A DNA stretch of 64,000 bases, taken from positions 1 through 64,000 of the forward strand of contig CAVOWQ010000022.1 of NCBI GenBank assembly GCA_963700195.1, read 5' to 3'. Origin of the DNA: AP-15 sp963700195. Lineage in GTDB: Bacteria; Pseudomonadota; Alphaproteobacteria; ATCC43930; CGMCC-115725. Position numbers and translations under genes: made by a program. The notes under the pieces were generated by a model. That model searched no databases, had not been told where the DNA came from, and saw only the letters and a list, made by a program, of their open reading frames with translations. Numbering within the stretch: the stretch's first letter is position 1; every line of letters starts with the position of its first letter. This document shows positions 1 to 9,015 of this stretch, one piece after another.

Positions 1-110
1 CCTCCGAGGTCAAGCCCGGCCGCCTCTCGCCGCTGCCGCAATTCGTCCCCGGCCGATCGTGGAGCGAAAGGCTCGGTAATGCTTTCTGGCGCTTCTTCCG
101 CAAGGGGCAT
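1..110 (-). CDS. RodZ-like helix-turn-helix protein, N-terminus only
   Basis: Only the first 36 codons lie in the window; the gene runs off the left edge. The ATG is at 110 on the minus strand. The visible protein has a short acidic leader followed by 'GDELRQRREAAGLDLGG', which resembles the start of the HTH domain of RodZ-type proteins (GE-LR-ARE--GLSLE). Known RodZ proteins link MreB to the membrane and help set cell shape. A rodZ-like gene, often followed by ispG and hisS, commonly lies near lysC-ptsP in alphaproteobacteria, which fits. The reading frame overlaps the extended, unstopped end of ptsP. Assignment rests on about 20 residues, so it is tentative. Confidence 0.5.
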   Translation of the reverse strand, partial: MPLAEEAPESITEPFAPRSAGDELRQRREAAGLDLG

Positions 111-158
111 GTTCGGCCGGTGGAACAACGCCATAACTCACGTTGCGATAACACGAGG

Positions 159-2454
159 TTAACCGAAGCCGGGTTTGTGGAGGATAGCGCGACCTCGTGG
201 TCGCGGGCGTAAGCCTCAAGCTTGGGTCGCAGCGAATGATCCGGACGGCTGCCGATCTCGCTGAGATAGTCGGCGACGGCGCCGGCATCGAGAGTGCGGA
301 TCATCGTTTTGACCGGGCCGATTGCGGTCGCGGCCATCGACAGTGTTCTGAAGCCGAGGGCGATCAGCACCATCGCCTCGAGCGGGTTCCCGGCCAAGTC
401 GCCGCACATGCTGAGCGAAGTGCCGGCCGTATGGCTGTGCGCGATGATCACACGGAACAATGCCAGCATCGGCGCCGAGAGGGGATCGTAGCGGTCGGCC
501 AGGCGCGGATTGCCGCGATCACAGGCAAACAGAAACTGCAGCAAATCGTTGGTGCCGACTGACAAGAAATCGATGCGCTCGCACAATGCCGGCAATTGCC
601 ACAGTAATGACGGCACTTCGAGCATAACGCCGATTTTGACCGTATCCCAAGCTCGCGGCCTTCACAGGCCGCCCGCTCCAGCTCCATATCGACCAGGGCC
701 CGGGCGCGTTCGAGCTCGGCAACCTCCGCGACCATCGGAAATTTGACGTGCAATGTCCGACCTCGGGCGGCACGGATCAGAGCGCGCAGTTGCTGCCGCA
801 GCATCGCCGGGCGGTCGAGCCCGATGCGGATCGCCCGCCAGCCCATTGCCGGGTTGTCCTCCGCGGCATGCGGCAGATAGGGCAGGACCTTGTCGCCCCC
901 GATATCGAGCGTGCGAAACAGGACCGGGCGCGGCTCCGCCTGATCGAAGACACGCTGGTAGTATTCGGTGAGGTCTTCGACGTCAGGGAAGGTGTCCCGC
1001 ACCATCAGCGGAAACTCGGTGCGAAACAGCCCGACACCTTCCGCGCCGGTCGTCGCGAGCTGCGCGAGATCGAGCAGCAGACCGGCGTTCAGCATCAGCT
1101 TGATCGCGACGCCGTCGCGGGTGACCGCCGGGGCCGAGCGCAAGGTCTCGTAATAGGCGCGCCGGCGGCTGCGCGCCTCCACCGCGGCAGCAACCGATTG
1201 CTGAATGTCGGCACTCGGCCGGATGAGCACATTGGCGTGATCGCCATCGACGACCACGATGTCGCCCGCCTCGATCCGGCTCGTCGCATCGTCGACCCGC
1301 CCGACGACCGGGATGTCGAAGGCACGCGCCACAATCGCCACATGGGCGGTCGGCGAGCCTTCCTTGAGCACGAGACCCATGATCCGCCGGCGCGCGTAGT
1401 CCAACAGCTCGGCTGGTCCCATCGCTCGCGCGACGAGGATGAATTCGTGAGGCAATTCGGCCCAGGCCGCACTCAGCGGCCGCCCGGCCAGGTGTTGCTG
1501 CAGCCGGTTGGCGAGATCCTCGAGGTCGAACAGGCGCTCTCGCAGGTAGAGATCGGTGACCTGCATCATGCGGGTGCGGGTGTCGTCCGCGACCTTCTGT
1601 ACGGCCGCCTCGGCGGTAAGGCCGCTGCGGATCGCGTCGGCGATACGCGTCACCCAGCCCCGATCGGCGGCAAACATGCGATAGGTTTCGATGACGTCGT
1701 GATGCTCCCCGTCGCCGAACTCGCGGCTCGTCGCGACCAGCTCGTCGATCGCCTCGCGCATCGCCCTGACGGCGCCGCGCAGACGTCCCAGCTCCGCATC
1801 GACGTCCTCCGCCACGACCTGGCGGATGATGACCCTGGGCTCGTGCAGCACCGCCGGTCCGATCGCCAGGCCGGCATTCAGCCGAACCCCGACGATCCTG
1901 ACCGGGAGCGCTACCCCGCCGTGACTTTGGGCGATTTCGAGCGGGTTGACGAGATGGCCGCTCGCCGCGAGCTCCGCGACGATCATCGCGATCGTCTGAA
2001 GAACCTCGACCTCGTCCTCGCTGTAATGGCGCAAGGTCCGGTTCTGCACGACGAGGACGCCGAGCACCCGGTTCCCGCGCAGGATCGGCGCACCCATCAG
2101 CGAATGGTAGACTTCCTCGCCGGTCTCGGGCCGATACGCAAAGCTCGAATGGGATTGCGCGTCCGCCAAGGCGAGCGGCCGCGCCGTCGCCGCGATCACC
2201 CCGACCAGACCCTCGCCGACCCGCAACCGCGTCCGGTGCACGGCTTCCGGCCGCAACCCCTCGGTGGCGAACAACTCGAGGACCTCGCCCGCCCGCAGGA
2301 TGTAAGCCGAGCAGACCTCGGCTACCATCTCGGAGGCGACGACCCGCACAATTTGTTCGAGCCGCTCCTGCGCGGTGCCCGAACCCGCCATGATGTCGCG
2401 AAGTCGGCGCAGGAGGCGGCGGGTTGCGCTGACGCTGCCTGCGGCCTCAGTCAT
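159..2454 (-). CDS. ptsP: Phosphoenolpyruvate-protein phosphotransferase PtsP (EI-Ntr), frameshifted
   Basis: This is Enzyme I of the nitrogen phosphotransferase system, which autophosphorylates on PEP and passes the phosphate to NPr. The order of domains is GAF sensor (about residues 20-165), EI N-terminal domain, the swivelling His domain with the active-site motif 'EGSPTAHVAIVAR' (His near residue 371), and the PEP-binding barrel with 'GVGLFRTEF' and 'FRTLDIGGDK'. The ATG at 2454 overlaps the stop of the upstream nitronate monooxygenase (ATGACTGA), so the two are translationally coupled. The frame breaks near 639-647, where one base seems to be missing; the other frame resumes with 'VKIGVMLEVPSLLWQ' and 'SVGTNDLLQF'. 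In that restored frame the family-typical end ('YARDHEVAL') falls near 185 but there is no stop before the window edge. The end given (159) is the first stop in the remaining frame and is a guess. Confidence 0.85.
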
Positions 2455-3595
2455 CCGCGGGCGCCGGGCTCCCCGGCAGGATTTCGCGAGACACGAGCTG
2501 CCGCTTGCCCTCGCTGCGGGCCGCGAGAACGGCAAGCGCTTGGCTGACGAGCTCCTCGATGATTTCGGCGGTGCTCTGCTCGCGCGTGACAAAGCCGACG
2601 CTTTGGCCGGCCATCAAAGAACCCCCCTCTATATCGCCGTCGATCACCGAACGACGCAGGGCCCCGGCCCAAAAATGCTCGATTTCGAGCTGGGCTTCCC
2701 CTTGCGAGAGTTCGCCCCGCGTGCATCGGTCGATGATTCGGCGCTGCGTGGCGACAAACCGCTCGGTTGCCGGATTGGCAAGCGCGCGCACCGGGATCAC
2801 CGGAAAGCGCGGATCGAGCTGGACCGAAGCGACCGCATCGCGCGCCGCGGCCCGGATGAAGGCCTGCTTGAAGCGCGGATGAGCGATCGACTGATGCGCG
2901 CAGACAAAGCGGGTGCCGAGCTGGACGCCGGAGGCGCCCATCTCGAGATAGGCCAGCATCGCTTCTCCGCGGCCAATGCCGCCTGCTACGAAAACTGGAA
3001 CGTCGGTGAGATGCGGCAGGATCTCTTGCGCCAGAACGCCGGTCGAGACCGGTCCGATATGCCCGCCCGCCTCGCTGCCTTCGATGACAATAGCAGCAGC
3101 GCCCATCCGCACGAGCTTGCGTGCAACGCCGAGCGAAGGTGCGAAGCACAAGACGCGAGCGCCGCTTCGCTTGATTGCACGCACCGCGGCGCTGCTAGGC
3201 AGACCGCCGGCCAGCACGACGTGGCCGACCCGATGCTCTGCGCATACCTCGATCAATTCGAGCAGCTGCGGGTGCAAGGTGATCAGATTGACCCCGAACG
3301 GCCGCCGGGTCAGCGCCGTCGTCGAGTCAATCTCGATGGAAAGCAGCTGCGGCGACATCGACCCGGAGGCGATGACCCCGAACCCGCCGGCATTCGAGAT
3401 AGCGGCGACCAGGTTGCGCTCCGATACCCAGGTCATCGCGCCGCCCATAATGGCGAGATCACAGCCGAGCACATCTCGGCCGCGCGCCCACAATCGGTCG
3501 AGTTCGGCGGCTCGGCGCCGGCGTTCGGTTTCCTGCTCGCTGGCTCGGCGCGCTTCGCCTGTTGGAATCTCTGCTGCGCCGATCCCCTCGGTCAT
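2447..3595 (-). CDS. NAD(P)H-dependent flavin oxidoreductase / nitronate monooxygenase family
   Basis: A 382-residue FMN TIM-barrel enzyme of the nitronate monooxygenase (2-nitropropane dioxygenase) family, which oxidises alkyl nitronates to carbonyls and nitrite. Family signatures are visible: the substrate-side motif 'EGSEAGGHIG' near the middle, the glycine-rich phosphate-binding segment 'VFVAGGIGRGEAM', and 'GASGVQLGTRFV'. The N-terminus has an unusual charged extension of about 40 residues before the conserved barrel begins. The start ATG overlaps the lysC stop by four bases and its stop overlaps the ptsP start, so lysC, this gene and ptsP form one coupled minus-strand transcript. The true substrate is unknown; many family members are not characterised. 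Confidence 0.82.
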   Translation of the reverse strand: MTEGIGAAEIPTGEARRASEQETERRRRAAELDRLWARGRDVLGCDLAIMGGAMTWVSERNLVAAISNAGGFGVIASGSMSPQLLSIEIDSTTALTRRPFGVNLITLHPQLLELIEVCAEHRVGHVVLAGGLPSSAAVRAIKRSGARVLCFAPSLGVARKLVRMGAAAIVIEGSEAGGHIGPVSTGVLAQEILPHLTDVPVFVAGGIGRGEAMLAYLEMGASGVQLGTRFVCAHQSIAHPRFKQAFIRAAARDAVASVQLDPRFPVIPVRALANPATERFVATQRRIIDRCTRGELSQGEAQLEIEHFWAGALRRSVIDGDIEGGSLMAGQSVGFVTREQSTAEIIEELVSQALAVLAARSEGKRQLVSREILPGSPAPADD

Positions 3596-4815
3596 CCGGC
3601 CGTGTCGAGCCCATAGGCAGTGTGCAACGCCCGCAGGGCGAGCTCGGTATATTCGGCCGCTATCAGGACGCTGACCTTGATCTCGGATGTCGAAATCACC
3701 TGGATGTTGATGCCCTTGTCGGCCAAGGTTTGAAACATCTGCTTGGCGACCCCGGCATGGCTGCGCATACCGACACCGATGACCGAGACCTTGACGACAT
3801 TCGGATCGGGCTTGAGCACAGCGAAACCGATCTCGTTCTTCCCCTTCTCCAGCACTGCCACGGCCCGGTCGAGGTCGGCGCGCGCCACCGTGAAGGAGAG
3901 ATCGGCGGTGCGCCCGTCCCCGGACGCGCTCTGTACGATCATGTCGACATTGATCGCATGGTCGGCGAGCGGACCAAAGATGGCCGCTGCGATACCCGGC
4001 CGATCCGCCACCTTTTGCACGGTGATCTTGGCTTCGTCGCGGCTGTACGCGATGCCGCTTACAACTTGCTTTTCCACGATCTCGTCTTCGTCGACCACCA
4101 GGGTTCCGGGAGTGTCGGTAAAGCTCGACAGCACCTGTACGCGCACCCGATGGTTCATCGCCATCTCGACCGAGCGCGTCTGCAGCACCTTGGCGCCTTG
4201 CGACGCCATTTCCAGCATTTCCTCGTAAGTTATTTTACTTAGCTTGCGGGCTTTCGCAACGATGCGCGGATCAGTCGTATAGACACCGTCGACATCGGTG
4301 AAGATGTCGCAACGATCGGCTTCGAGCGCGGCTGCGAGCGCCACGGCGGAGGTGTCGGACCCGCCGCGGCCGAGCGTCGTTATCCGCCCGCGCGGCCCTA
4401 TTCCTTGAAACCCCGCGATGACGGCGACCTGACCTTGCGCGAGGCGGCGGCGAATCTCGGTGACCTCGATGCCCTCGATCCGCGCCTTGCCGTGTACCCC
4501 GTCCGTGCGAATCGGGATCTGCCACCCGAGCCAGGAGCGCGCATCGATACCGAGGTCCTGTAGAGCCAACGAAAGCAGACCTGCGGTCACCTGTTCGCCC
4601 GACGCCACCACGACGTCGTATTCGCGCGCATCGTGCAGGCGGCTCGTGTCGCGCGTCCAATCCACGAGCTGGTTGGTGGTTCCGGCCATCGCTGACACGA
4701 CGACAGCTACTTCATTGCCGCCGTCGACTTCGCACTTGACGCGCTGCGCGACGTTCTTGATCCGGACGATATCGGCGACCGACGTGCCGCCGAACTTCTG
4801 AACGATGCGCCCCAT
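3592..4815 (-). CDS. lysC: Aspartate kinase
   Basis: Aspartokinase phosphorylates aspartate in the first step of lysine, threonine, methionine and diaminopimelate synthesis. The 407-residue length is normal for the monofunctional enzyme. It opens with the nucleotide-binding motif 'KFGGTSV' and carries 'GRGGSDTSAVALA' and 'FTDVDGVYTTDPRIV' in the kinase domain. The last 140 residues hold two ACT domains, which in this family bind lysine and/or threonine for feedback inhibition. It is the first gene of the coupled lysC / flavin oxidoreductase / ptsP run and is divergent from ubiG, with 132 bases between the starts that must hold both promoters. Confidence 0.96.
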   Translation of the reverse strand: MGRIVQKFGGTSVADIVRIKNVAQRVKCEVDGGNEVAVVVSAMAGTTNQLVDWTRDTSRLHDAREYDVVVASGEQVTAGLLSLALQDLGIDARSWLGWQIPIRTDGVHGKARIEGIEVTEIRRRLAQGQVAVIAGFQGIGPRGRITTLGRGGSDTSAVALAAALEADRCDIFTDVDGVYTTDPRIVAKARKLSKITYEEMLEMASQGAKVLQTRSVEMAMNHRVRVQVLSSFTDTPGTLVVDEDEIVEKQVVSGIAYSRDEAKITVQKVADRPGIAAAIFGPLADHAINVDMIVQSASGDGRTADLSFTVARADLDRAVAVLEKGKNEIGFAVLKPDPNVVKVSVIGVGMRSHAGVAKQMFQTLADKGINIQVISTSEIKVSVLIAAEYTELALRALHTAYGLDTAG

Positions 4816-4947
4816 GGGTTTGTCAATCTGTCCGGCAAATCTGCCGATGAGGGCCCACGCTGTTATTGCCGGGGCCGGGCGGCAACACGTACTCTTGTCG
4901 GGTTATCTGGCGATAGAGCAAACCATTCAACCGAGAAGGATCGAGAG

Positions 4948-5719
4948 TTGCGCTCCACCAGCGCTACCGTCGACCCGCAGGAGGTCGAGCGCTTTGCCGC
5001 GCACGCCGAGGCGTGGTGGGATCCGGAAGGGAGCTTCCGCCCCCTGCATCGGCTCAACCCGGTTCGGCTCGACTATATTCGTCAACACCTGACGGCGCAT
5101 TTCGGTCGCAGCATTTCCTCGTTGCGACCATTCGATGGGCTCACCTTGCTGGATATAGGCTGCGGCGGAGGCCTCGTCGCCGAACCGATGGCGCGTCTCG
5201 GCTTTGCCGTTACGGCGGTCGACGCGGATGACCAGGCAATCGCCGTCGCCCGTGCCCACGCCGAAGCAACCGGGCTATCGATCGACTACCGCATCGCCAC
5301 CGCCGAATTGCTGGCTGGCGAATTGCTGGCTGGCGAATCGATGTCCGAGGCCGGGAAACGCTTCGACGTGGTCCTGGCGCTCGAAATTATCGAGCATGTC
5401 GCTGATCCCGCTGCTCTTTCTCGGGTCCGTCGGCGCGCTGGTCCGGCATGGGGGAGCTTTTATCGGCGCCACCTTGAACCGCACGCCCCGGTCTTTTGCC
5501 GCGGCGATCATCGGCGCCGAATACCTGCTCGGGTGGCTGCCTCGCGGCACGCATGATTGGCGCAAGTTCATGCGCCCTTCCGAGCTCGTCCTCGGCCTGC
5601 GCCGCAACGGCCTGAACCCCACCCAGATGACCGGTGTCGGCTATGATTGGATCGGCGCGGAATGGTCGCTCTCGCGCGACCTGGAAGTCAATTACATGGT
5701 GACGGCGGTGCGGCAGTGA
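4948..5719 (+). CDS. ubiG: Ubiquinone biosynthesis O-methyltransferase UbiG, frameshifted
   Basis: UbiG performs both SAM-dependent O-methylations in ubiquinone synthesis. The start is TTG at 4948, preceded by AAGGA at 4936-4940. The protein shows the UbiG opening ('FAAHAEAWWDPEG', 'LNPVRLDYIR'), the SAM-binding 'LLDIGCGGGLVAEPMARLG' and 'LEIIEHVADP'. At about 5413 one extra base breaks the frame; the rest continues one frame over with 'GALVRHGGAFIGATLNRT', 'EYLLGWLPRGTHDW' and 'NYMVTAVRQ', ending at 5719. Joined, it is about 256 residues, the usual size. A perfect in-frame 15-base tandem duplication at 5305-5334 duplicates 'ELLAG'. The frame break in an essential respiratory gene is more likely a sequence error than real loss. 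Confidence 0.9.
5305..5334 (+). repeat. 15-base tandem duplication inside ubiG
   Basis: The unit GAATTGCTGGCTGGC occurs twice back to back without mismatch and in frame, adding five residues (ELLAG) to UbiG between the SAM-binding region and 'RFDVVLALE'. A perfect repeat of this kind suggests a recent slippage event or an assembly artefact. Confidence 0.8.
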
Positions 5720-5950
5720 GCCGCCCCGCTCAGAGGGCGTGAACGAATCATCCATCTCTACTTTAGTCGCTTCCCCGGCGGAAAGCCGGGATCGATAGCG
5801 GCCCTCGGCGCACGGCGGGATAGCGCGCCGCATCTCGAAGAGACCGGGCGCCGAGCGCGGCGAAGGCGGCCCCCGGGGCGACGAACCGCTATTGCACCGA
5901 TACGCAAGATAACCCATATTTTTTTGCGGAAAAGCGCAGGAGACTAGACG

Positions 5951-6958
5951 ATGATCGGGCAGATTCTGAGGGACGCGCGGATTGCATGTGGTATTAGGCA
6001 GGGCCAACTTGCCGAATTGCTCGGTGTCTCACCGTGGGCATTAAATCGCGTGGAGCACGGTAAGCGCAAGTTTGAAGACCATTGGTTAGCGCGGCTGCCT
6101 GGGGCGATCCGCGATCCAGTTTACCAGGCCCGGCAGCAGGAGCTTGAGCGCTCAGCATCCAAGATGATTAGACGTGCGCCTATACCGGGAGAATTGCGAG
6201 AGGAGATCGATGATGGCGTGTTGCGGCTGACGCTCAATCGGCCGGCGGCGCGCAATGCCCTGTCTCTGGGGCTGATGACGGCGCTCGGCGACGCGCTCGA
6301 CCGGGCCGCTGCCGACAAGGGGTGCCGGGTCATCGTGCTCGCCGGCGAAGGGCCGGCGTTCTGCGCCGGCCACGATCTTCGGGAACTGCGCGCCGCCCCG
6401 ACCCGCGCGGCCTACGAGCGCATCTTCGCGCAATGCAGCGAGCTGATGCTGAAGATCGTGCAGCTGCCGAAGCCGGTCATCGCCGAGGTGCACGGCGTGG
6501 CGACGGCGGCCGGCTGCCAGCTGGTCGCGACCTGCGATCTGGCGGTCGCCGCCGAGGAGGCGCGTTTTGCGACGCCGGGGGTCAATATTGGCCTCTTCTG
6601 CTCGACTCCGATGGTGGCACTCTCCCGCGCCGTCGGCCGCAAGGCGGCGATGGAGATGCTGCTGACCGGCGAGCTGATCGATGCGGCGGCGGCGCGCTCG
6701 CTCGGGCTCGTCAATCGCGTGGTGCCGCGAGAAAGGCTGCGCGAGGAGGTCAACGGGCTCGCCCGGCAGATTGCCGGCAAATCCGCCTTCACCGTCAAAA
6801 TCGGCAAGGAGGCGTTCTACCGCCAGGCCGAGCTCGATCTGGCCGGCGCCTATCGCTATGCAGCCGAGGTCATGACCACCAACATGCTGGCCGAGGACGC
6901 AGGCGAGGGCATCGATGCCTTTCTCGCCAGACGCGCTCCCGTCTGGCACGACCGGTGA
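5951..6958 (+). CDS. Enoyl-CoA hydratase/isomerase with N-terminal XRE-type HTH extension
   Basis: The 335-codon open frame has two parts. Residues 1-67 look like a small XRE helix-turn-helix ('GIRQGQLAELLGVSPWALNR', followed by 'VEHGKRKF') preceded by a good AGGAG site at 5938-5942. Residues 72-335 form a complete crotonase: 'LNRPAARNALS', the oxyanion-hole segment 'GPAFCAGHDLRELR', 'GVATAAGCQLVATCDLAVA', and 'LGLVNRVVP'. The crotonase part resembles the ECHDC3-like branch. It could start independently at ATG 6164, but no close ribosome site is seen there. Either this is a real fusion or a stop between two genes has been lost. It is followed closely by a CoA-binding protein. Confidence 0.75.
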   Translation: MIGQILRDARIACGIRQGQLAELLGVSPWALNRVEHGKRKFEDHWLARLPGAIRDPVYQARQQELERSASKMIRRAPIPGELREEIDDGVLRLTLNRPAARNALSLGLMTALGDALDRAAADKGCRVIVLAGEGPAFCAGHDLRELRAAPTRAAYERIFAQCSELMLKIVQLPKPVIAEVHGVATAAGCQLVATCDLAVAAEEARFATPGVNIGLFCSTPMVALSRAVGRKAAMEMLLTGELIDAAAARSLGLVNRVVPRERLREEVNGLARQIAGKSAFTVKIGKEAFYRQAELDLAGAYRYAAEVMTTNMLAEDAGEGIDAFLARRAPVWHDR

Positions 6959-6966
6959 GGCGCAAA

Positions 6967-7389
6967 GTGGACCATGACAACTATCCGGACCCTTACCTGC
7001 GCGACATCCTGACGAGTGTGCGCACGATCGCAATTGTCGGCGCGAGCCCGCGACGCGAGCGGCCGAGCCACGGTGTGATGGCTTATCTGCAGCGGCAGGG
7101 CTACCGGACGATCCCGATCAATCCCAACGCGGTCGGCGGCAAGATCCATGGCGAGACGGTTTGCGCGCGGCTCGCCGACGTCCCGGAGCCGATCCATATG
7201 GTCGACGTGTTCCGCCGGAGCGAAATGGCAGCCGGTGTGGTCGATGAGGCGATCGCCGTCGGAGCCAAGGCCGTGTGGATGCAGCTCGGCGTCCGCGATG
7301 ATGACGCCGCCGCGCGCGCAGAAGCCCACGGAATCAAGGTCGTCATGAACCGCTGTCCCGCGATCGAGATTCCCCGCCTCGGGCTTTAG
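6967..7389 (+). CDS. CoA-binding domain protein (YccU family)
   Basis: A 140-residue Rossmann-fold protein of the small CoA-binding family. It shows 'TIAIVGASPRRERPSHGVM' (nucleotide-binding glycine loop), 'YRTIPINPNAVGGKIHGE', 'KAVWMQLGVRDDDAAARAEA' and the ending 'MNRCPAIEIPRLGL', all typical. The molecular role of the family is not established. GTG at 6967 is chosen because GAGG (6957-6960) sits six bases upstream; GTG 6955, overlapping the preceding stop, is possible. It lies directly after the enoyl-CoA hydratase and before a CoA transferase-family gene, a CoA-related neighbourhood. Confidence 0.85.
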   Translation: MDHDNYPDPYLRDILTSVRTIAIVGASPRRERPSHGVMAYLQRQGYRTIPINPNAVGGKIHGETVCARLADVPEPIHMVDVFRRSEMAAGVVDEAIAVGAKAVWMQLGVRDDDAAARAEAHGIKVVMNRCPAIEIPRLGL

Positions 7390-7431
7390 GCGCTGGGGCT
7401 CAGATGCATTCAGATGTCCAATTCCGAGCCT

Positions 7432-7524
7432 AATCGTCTTGCGCGGACTTGATCCGCGCATCCACGCCTTTGTTTCGCGTGCTCGAAGGCGTGGATGGTC
7501 GGGACAAGCCCGGCCAAGACGATT
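7432..7524. repeat. Palindromic intergenic repeat element
   Basis: AATCGTCTTG at 7432-7441 is the exact reverse complement of CAAGACGATT at 7515-7524, and the inner arms (for example ATCCACGCCTT against AAGGCGTGGAT) also pair, giving a long imperfect hairpin of about 93 bases. The sequence style (GGACTTGATCCGCGC ... GGGACAAGCCCGGCC) is like the palindromic elements scattered between genes in many alphaproteobacteria. Related copies occur near 25851-26010 in this window. It could also end transcription of the preceding gene. Confidence 0.85.
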
Positions 7525-7575
7525 GAAGTGAATCCGTTTTGGTCTAAGCACTATAGCGGCGTAGGGGACGGAGGC

Positions 7576-8793
7576 ATGAACTGCCTGCTGCAGGATTTGC
7601 GGATCGTCGAAATCTCGGCCTTTGTCGCGGCGCCGCTCGGCGGCATGACGATGGCGCAGCTGGGCGCCGACGTGATCCGCATCGACCCGATCGGCGGCGG
7701 CATCGATTACGCGCGCTGGCCGGTGACGCGCGACGGCGCCAGCCTCTATTGGGCCGGTCTCAACAAGGCCAAGCGCTCGCTGGCGTTGGCCCTCGACAAG
7801 CCCGAGGGCCGGGACATCGCGCAAGCCGTCATCACCGCGCCGGGTGCAGGCGGCGGGATACTGCTCACCAACCTGCCGCCGTCCCGCGGGCTCGATTTTG
7901 CGACCCTGAAGGCGGCCCGCAGCGATTTTATCATGCTGCGGCTCACCGGCAACCGCGACGGCTCGGCGGCGGTCGACTACACGGTCAACGCGGCGAGCGG
8001 GTTTCCGCTGGTGACCGGGCTCGGCGGCATGCCGGTCAACCACGTCCTGCCCGCCTGGGACATCGCCGCCGGGCTCTATCTCGCAACCGGGCTGCTCGCG
8101 GCGGAACGCCATCGCTCGCGCACCGGCCAGGGGCAGGAGGTCGTGGCGGCGCTGTCAGATGTCATGCTCGCGACGGTCGGCAATCTCGGCTACATCGGCG
8201 ATGTGCAGATCAACGGCACTGCGCGGCCGGCGATCGGCAACGACCTCTACGGCAGCTTCGGGCGCGACTTCGCGACGGCCGACGGCCGGCGGGTCATGAT
8301 CATCGCCCTGACCCGCCGCCAGTGGCGCGCGATCGGCGAGGCGACCGGTCTCGGCGAGCGGCTCGCGATGATCGGGCCGATGATGGATGTCGATCTCGAC
8401 ACAGAGGCCGGGCGCTACGAGGCGCGCGACGCGATCGCCGCATTGCTCGCCCGCTGGTGCGCGAGCCATACCCTCGACGAGGTGCGGCAAGCTTTCGCCG
8501 GCACCGGCGTGCTGTGGGGTCATTTCCAGGATTTTCGCCAACTGGTGCGCGACGACCCGCGCTGCTCCGCGGCGAACCCGTTGTTCGCCTCGATCGATCA
8601 GCCCGGCATCGGCCGCTATCTGATGCCGGGCTTGCCATTGGATTTTTCCGCCGACCCGCGTCAGCCGCCGCGCCCGGCGCCGCTCCTCGGCCAACATACC
8701 GACATCGTGCTTACCGAGGTGCTCGGCCTCTCATCGGCCGAGATCGGCCGGCTTCACGACCAGCGCATCGTCGCCGGACCGGATGGCCGCTGA
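7576..8793 (+). CDS. mct: 2-methylfumaryl-CoA isomerase-like CoA transferase (Mct, CaiB/BaiF family III)
   Basis: A 405-residue class III CoA-transferase fold protein. It matches the mesaconyl-C1-CoA/C4-CoA transferase subgroup rather than generic CaiB: 'SAFVAAPLGGMTMAQLGADV', 'RIDPIGGGIDYARWPVTRDG', 'YWAGLNKAKRSLAL', 'VDYTVNAASGFP', 'VNHVLPAWDIAAGL', 'LYGSFGRDF', 'PGIGRYLMPGLPLDF' and 'GRLHDQRIVAGPD'. In known cases this enzyme moves CoA within 2-methylfumaryl-CoA in the 3-hydroxypropionate bi-cycle and in related glyoxylate or mesaconate assimilation. The start ATG 7576 lies just after GGGGACGGAGG; an earlier start at 7495 would translate the palindromic repeat. No other bi-cycle genes are visible nearby, so the pathway is an inference. 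Confidence 0.85.
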   Translation: MNCLLQDLRIVEISAFVAAPLGGMTMAQLGADVIRIDPIGGGIDYARWPVTRDGASLYWAGLNKAKRSLALALDKPEGRDIAQAVITAPGAGGGILLTNLPPSRGLDFATLKAARSDFIMLRLTGNRDGSAAVDYTVNAASGFPLVTGLGGMPVNHVLPAWDIAAGLYLATGLLAAERHRSRTGQGQEVVAALSDVMLATVGNLGYIGDVQINGTARPAIGNDLYGSFGRDFATADGRRVMIIALTRRQWRAIGEATGLGERLAMIGPMMDVDLDTEAGRYEARDAIAALLARWCASHTLDEVRQAFAGTGVLWGHFQDFRQLVRDDPRCSAANPLFASIDQPGIGRYLMPGLPLDFSADPRQPPRPAPLLGQHTDIVLTEVLGLSSAEIGRLHDQRIVAGPDGR

Positions 8794-8799
8794 CGGCCC

Positions 8800-9015
8800 T
8801 CAGCCTTCACGCTCGCGCTGCCGCAGTTCCGCAAGCAGCTGACGCACCCGCCGCGCGGTGCGCAGCTTGCGCGCGATGTCGGGGGCGAGGCGCAGATCGC
8901 CCTGCGCGTCGAGCCAGCCGGCCTCGACATCGGGCGGCAGCTCGCGCATCGCCTCGGCAAACGCCGTGAAAATTTCTTCGACCTCGCGCGCATCGAGCCG
9001 TCGTTCCCTGGCCAC
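8800..9015 (-). CDS. Small charged hypothetical protein
   Basis: A 71-residue protein with no family I recognise. It is rich in Arg, Glu and Ala and looks mostly helical ('AREVEEIFTAFAEAMREL', 'LAPDIARKLRTARRVRQLL'). GTG 9015 is preferred because GGAGAGAGG lies about eight bases upstream; ATG 9036 lacks a site. It ends seven bases from the convergent CoA transferase stop. Third-position GC and residue pattern suggest this frame rather than the two overlapping ones, but with such short length this is uncertain. Confidence 0.45.
   Translation of the reverse strand: MARERRLDAREVEEIFTAFAEAMRELPPDVEAGWLDAQGDLRLAPDIARKLRTARRVRQLLAELRQREREG

Noticed and set aside
748..2547. A 599-codon plus-strand open frame across ptsP
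   Set aside because: It is antisense to a clear ptsP with conserved motifs; high third-position GC creates long antisense frames. Its product is rich in Arg, Asp and His with no family resemblance.
7495..7575. Longer start for the 2-methylfumaryl-CoA isomerase-like gene at 7495
   Set aside because: The extra codons translate the palindromic repeat and have no counterpart in the family; ATG 7576 has a ribosome site.
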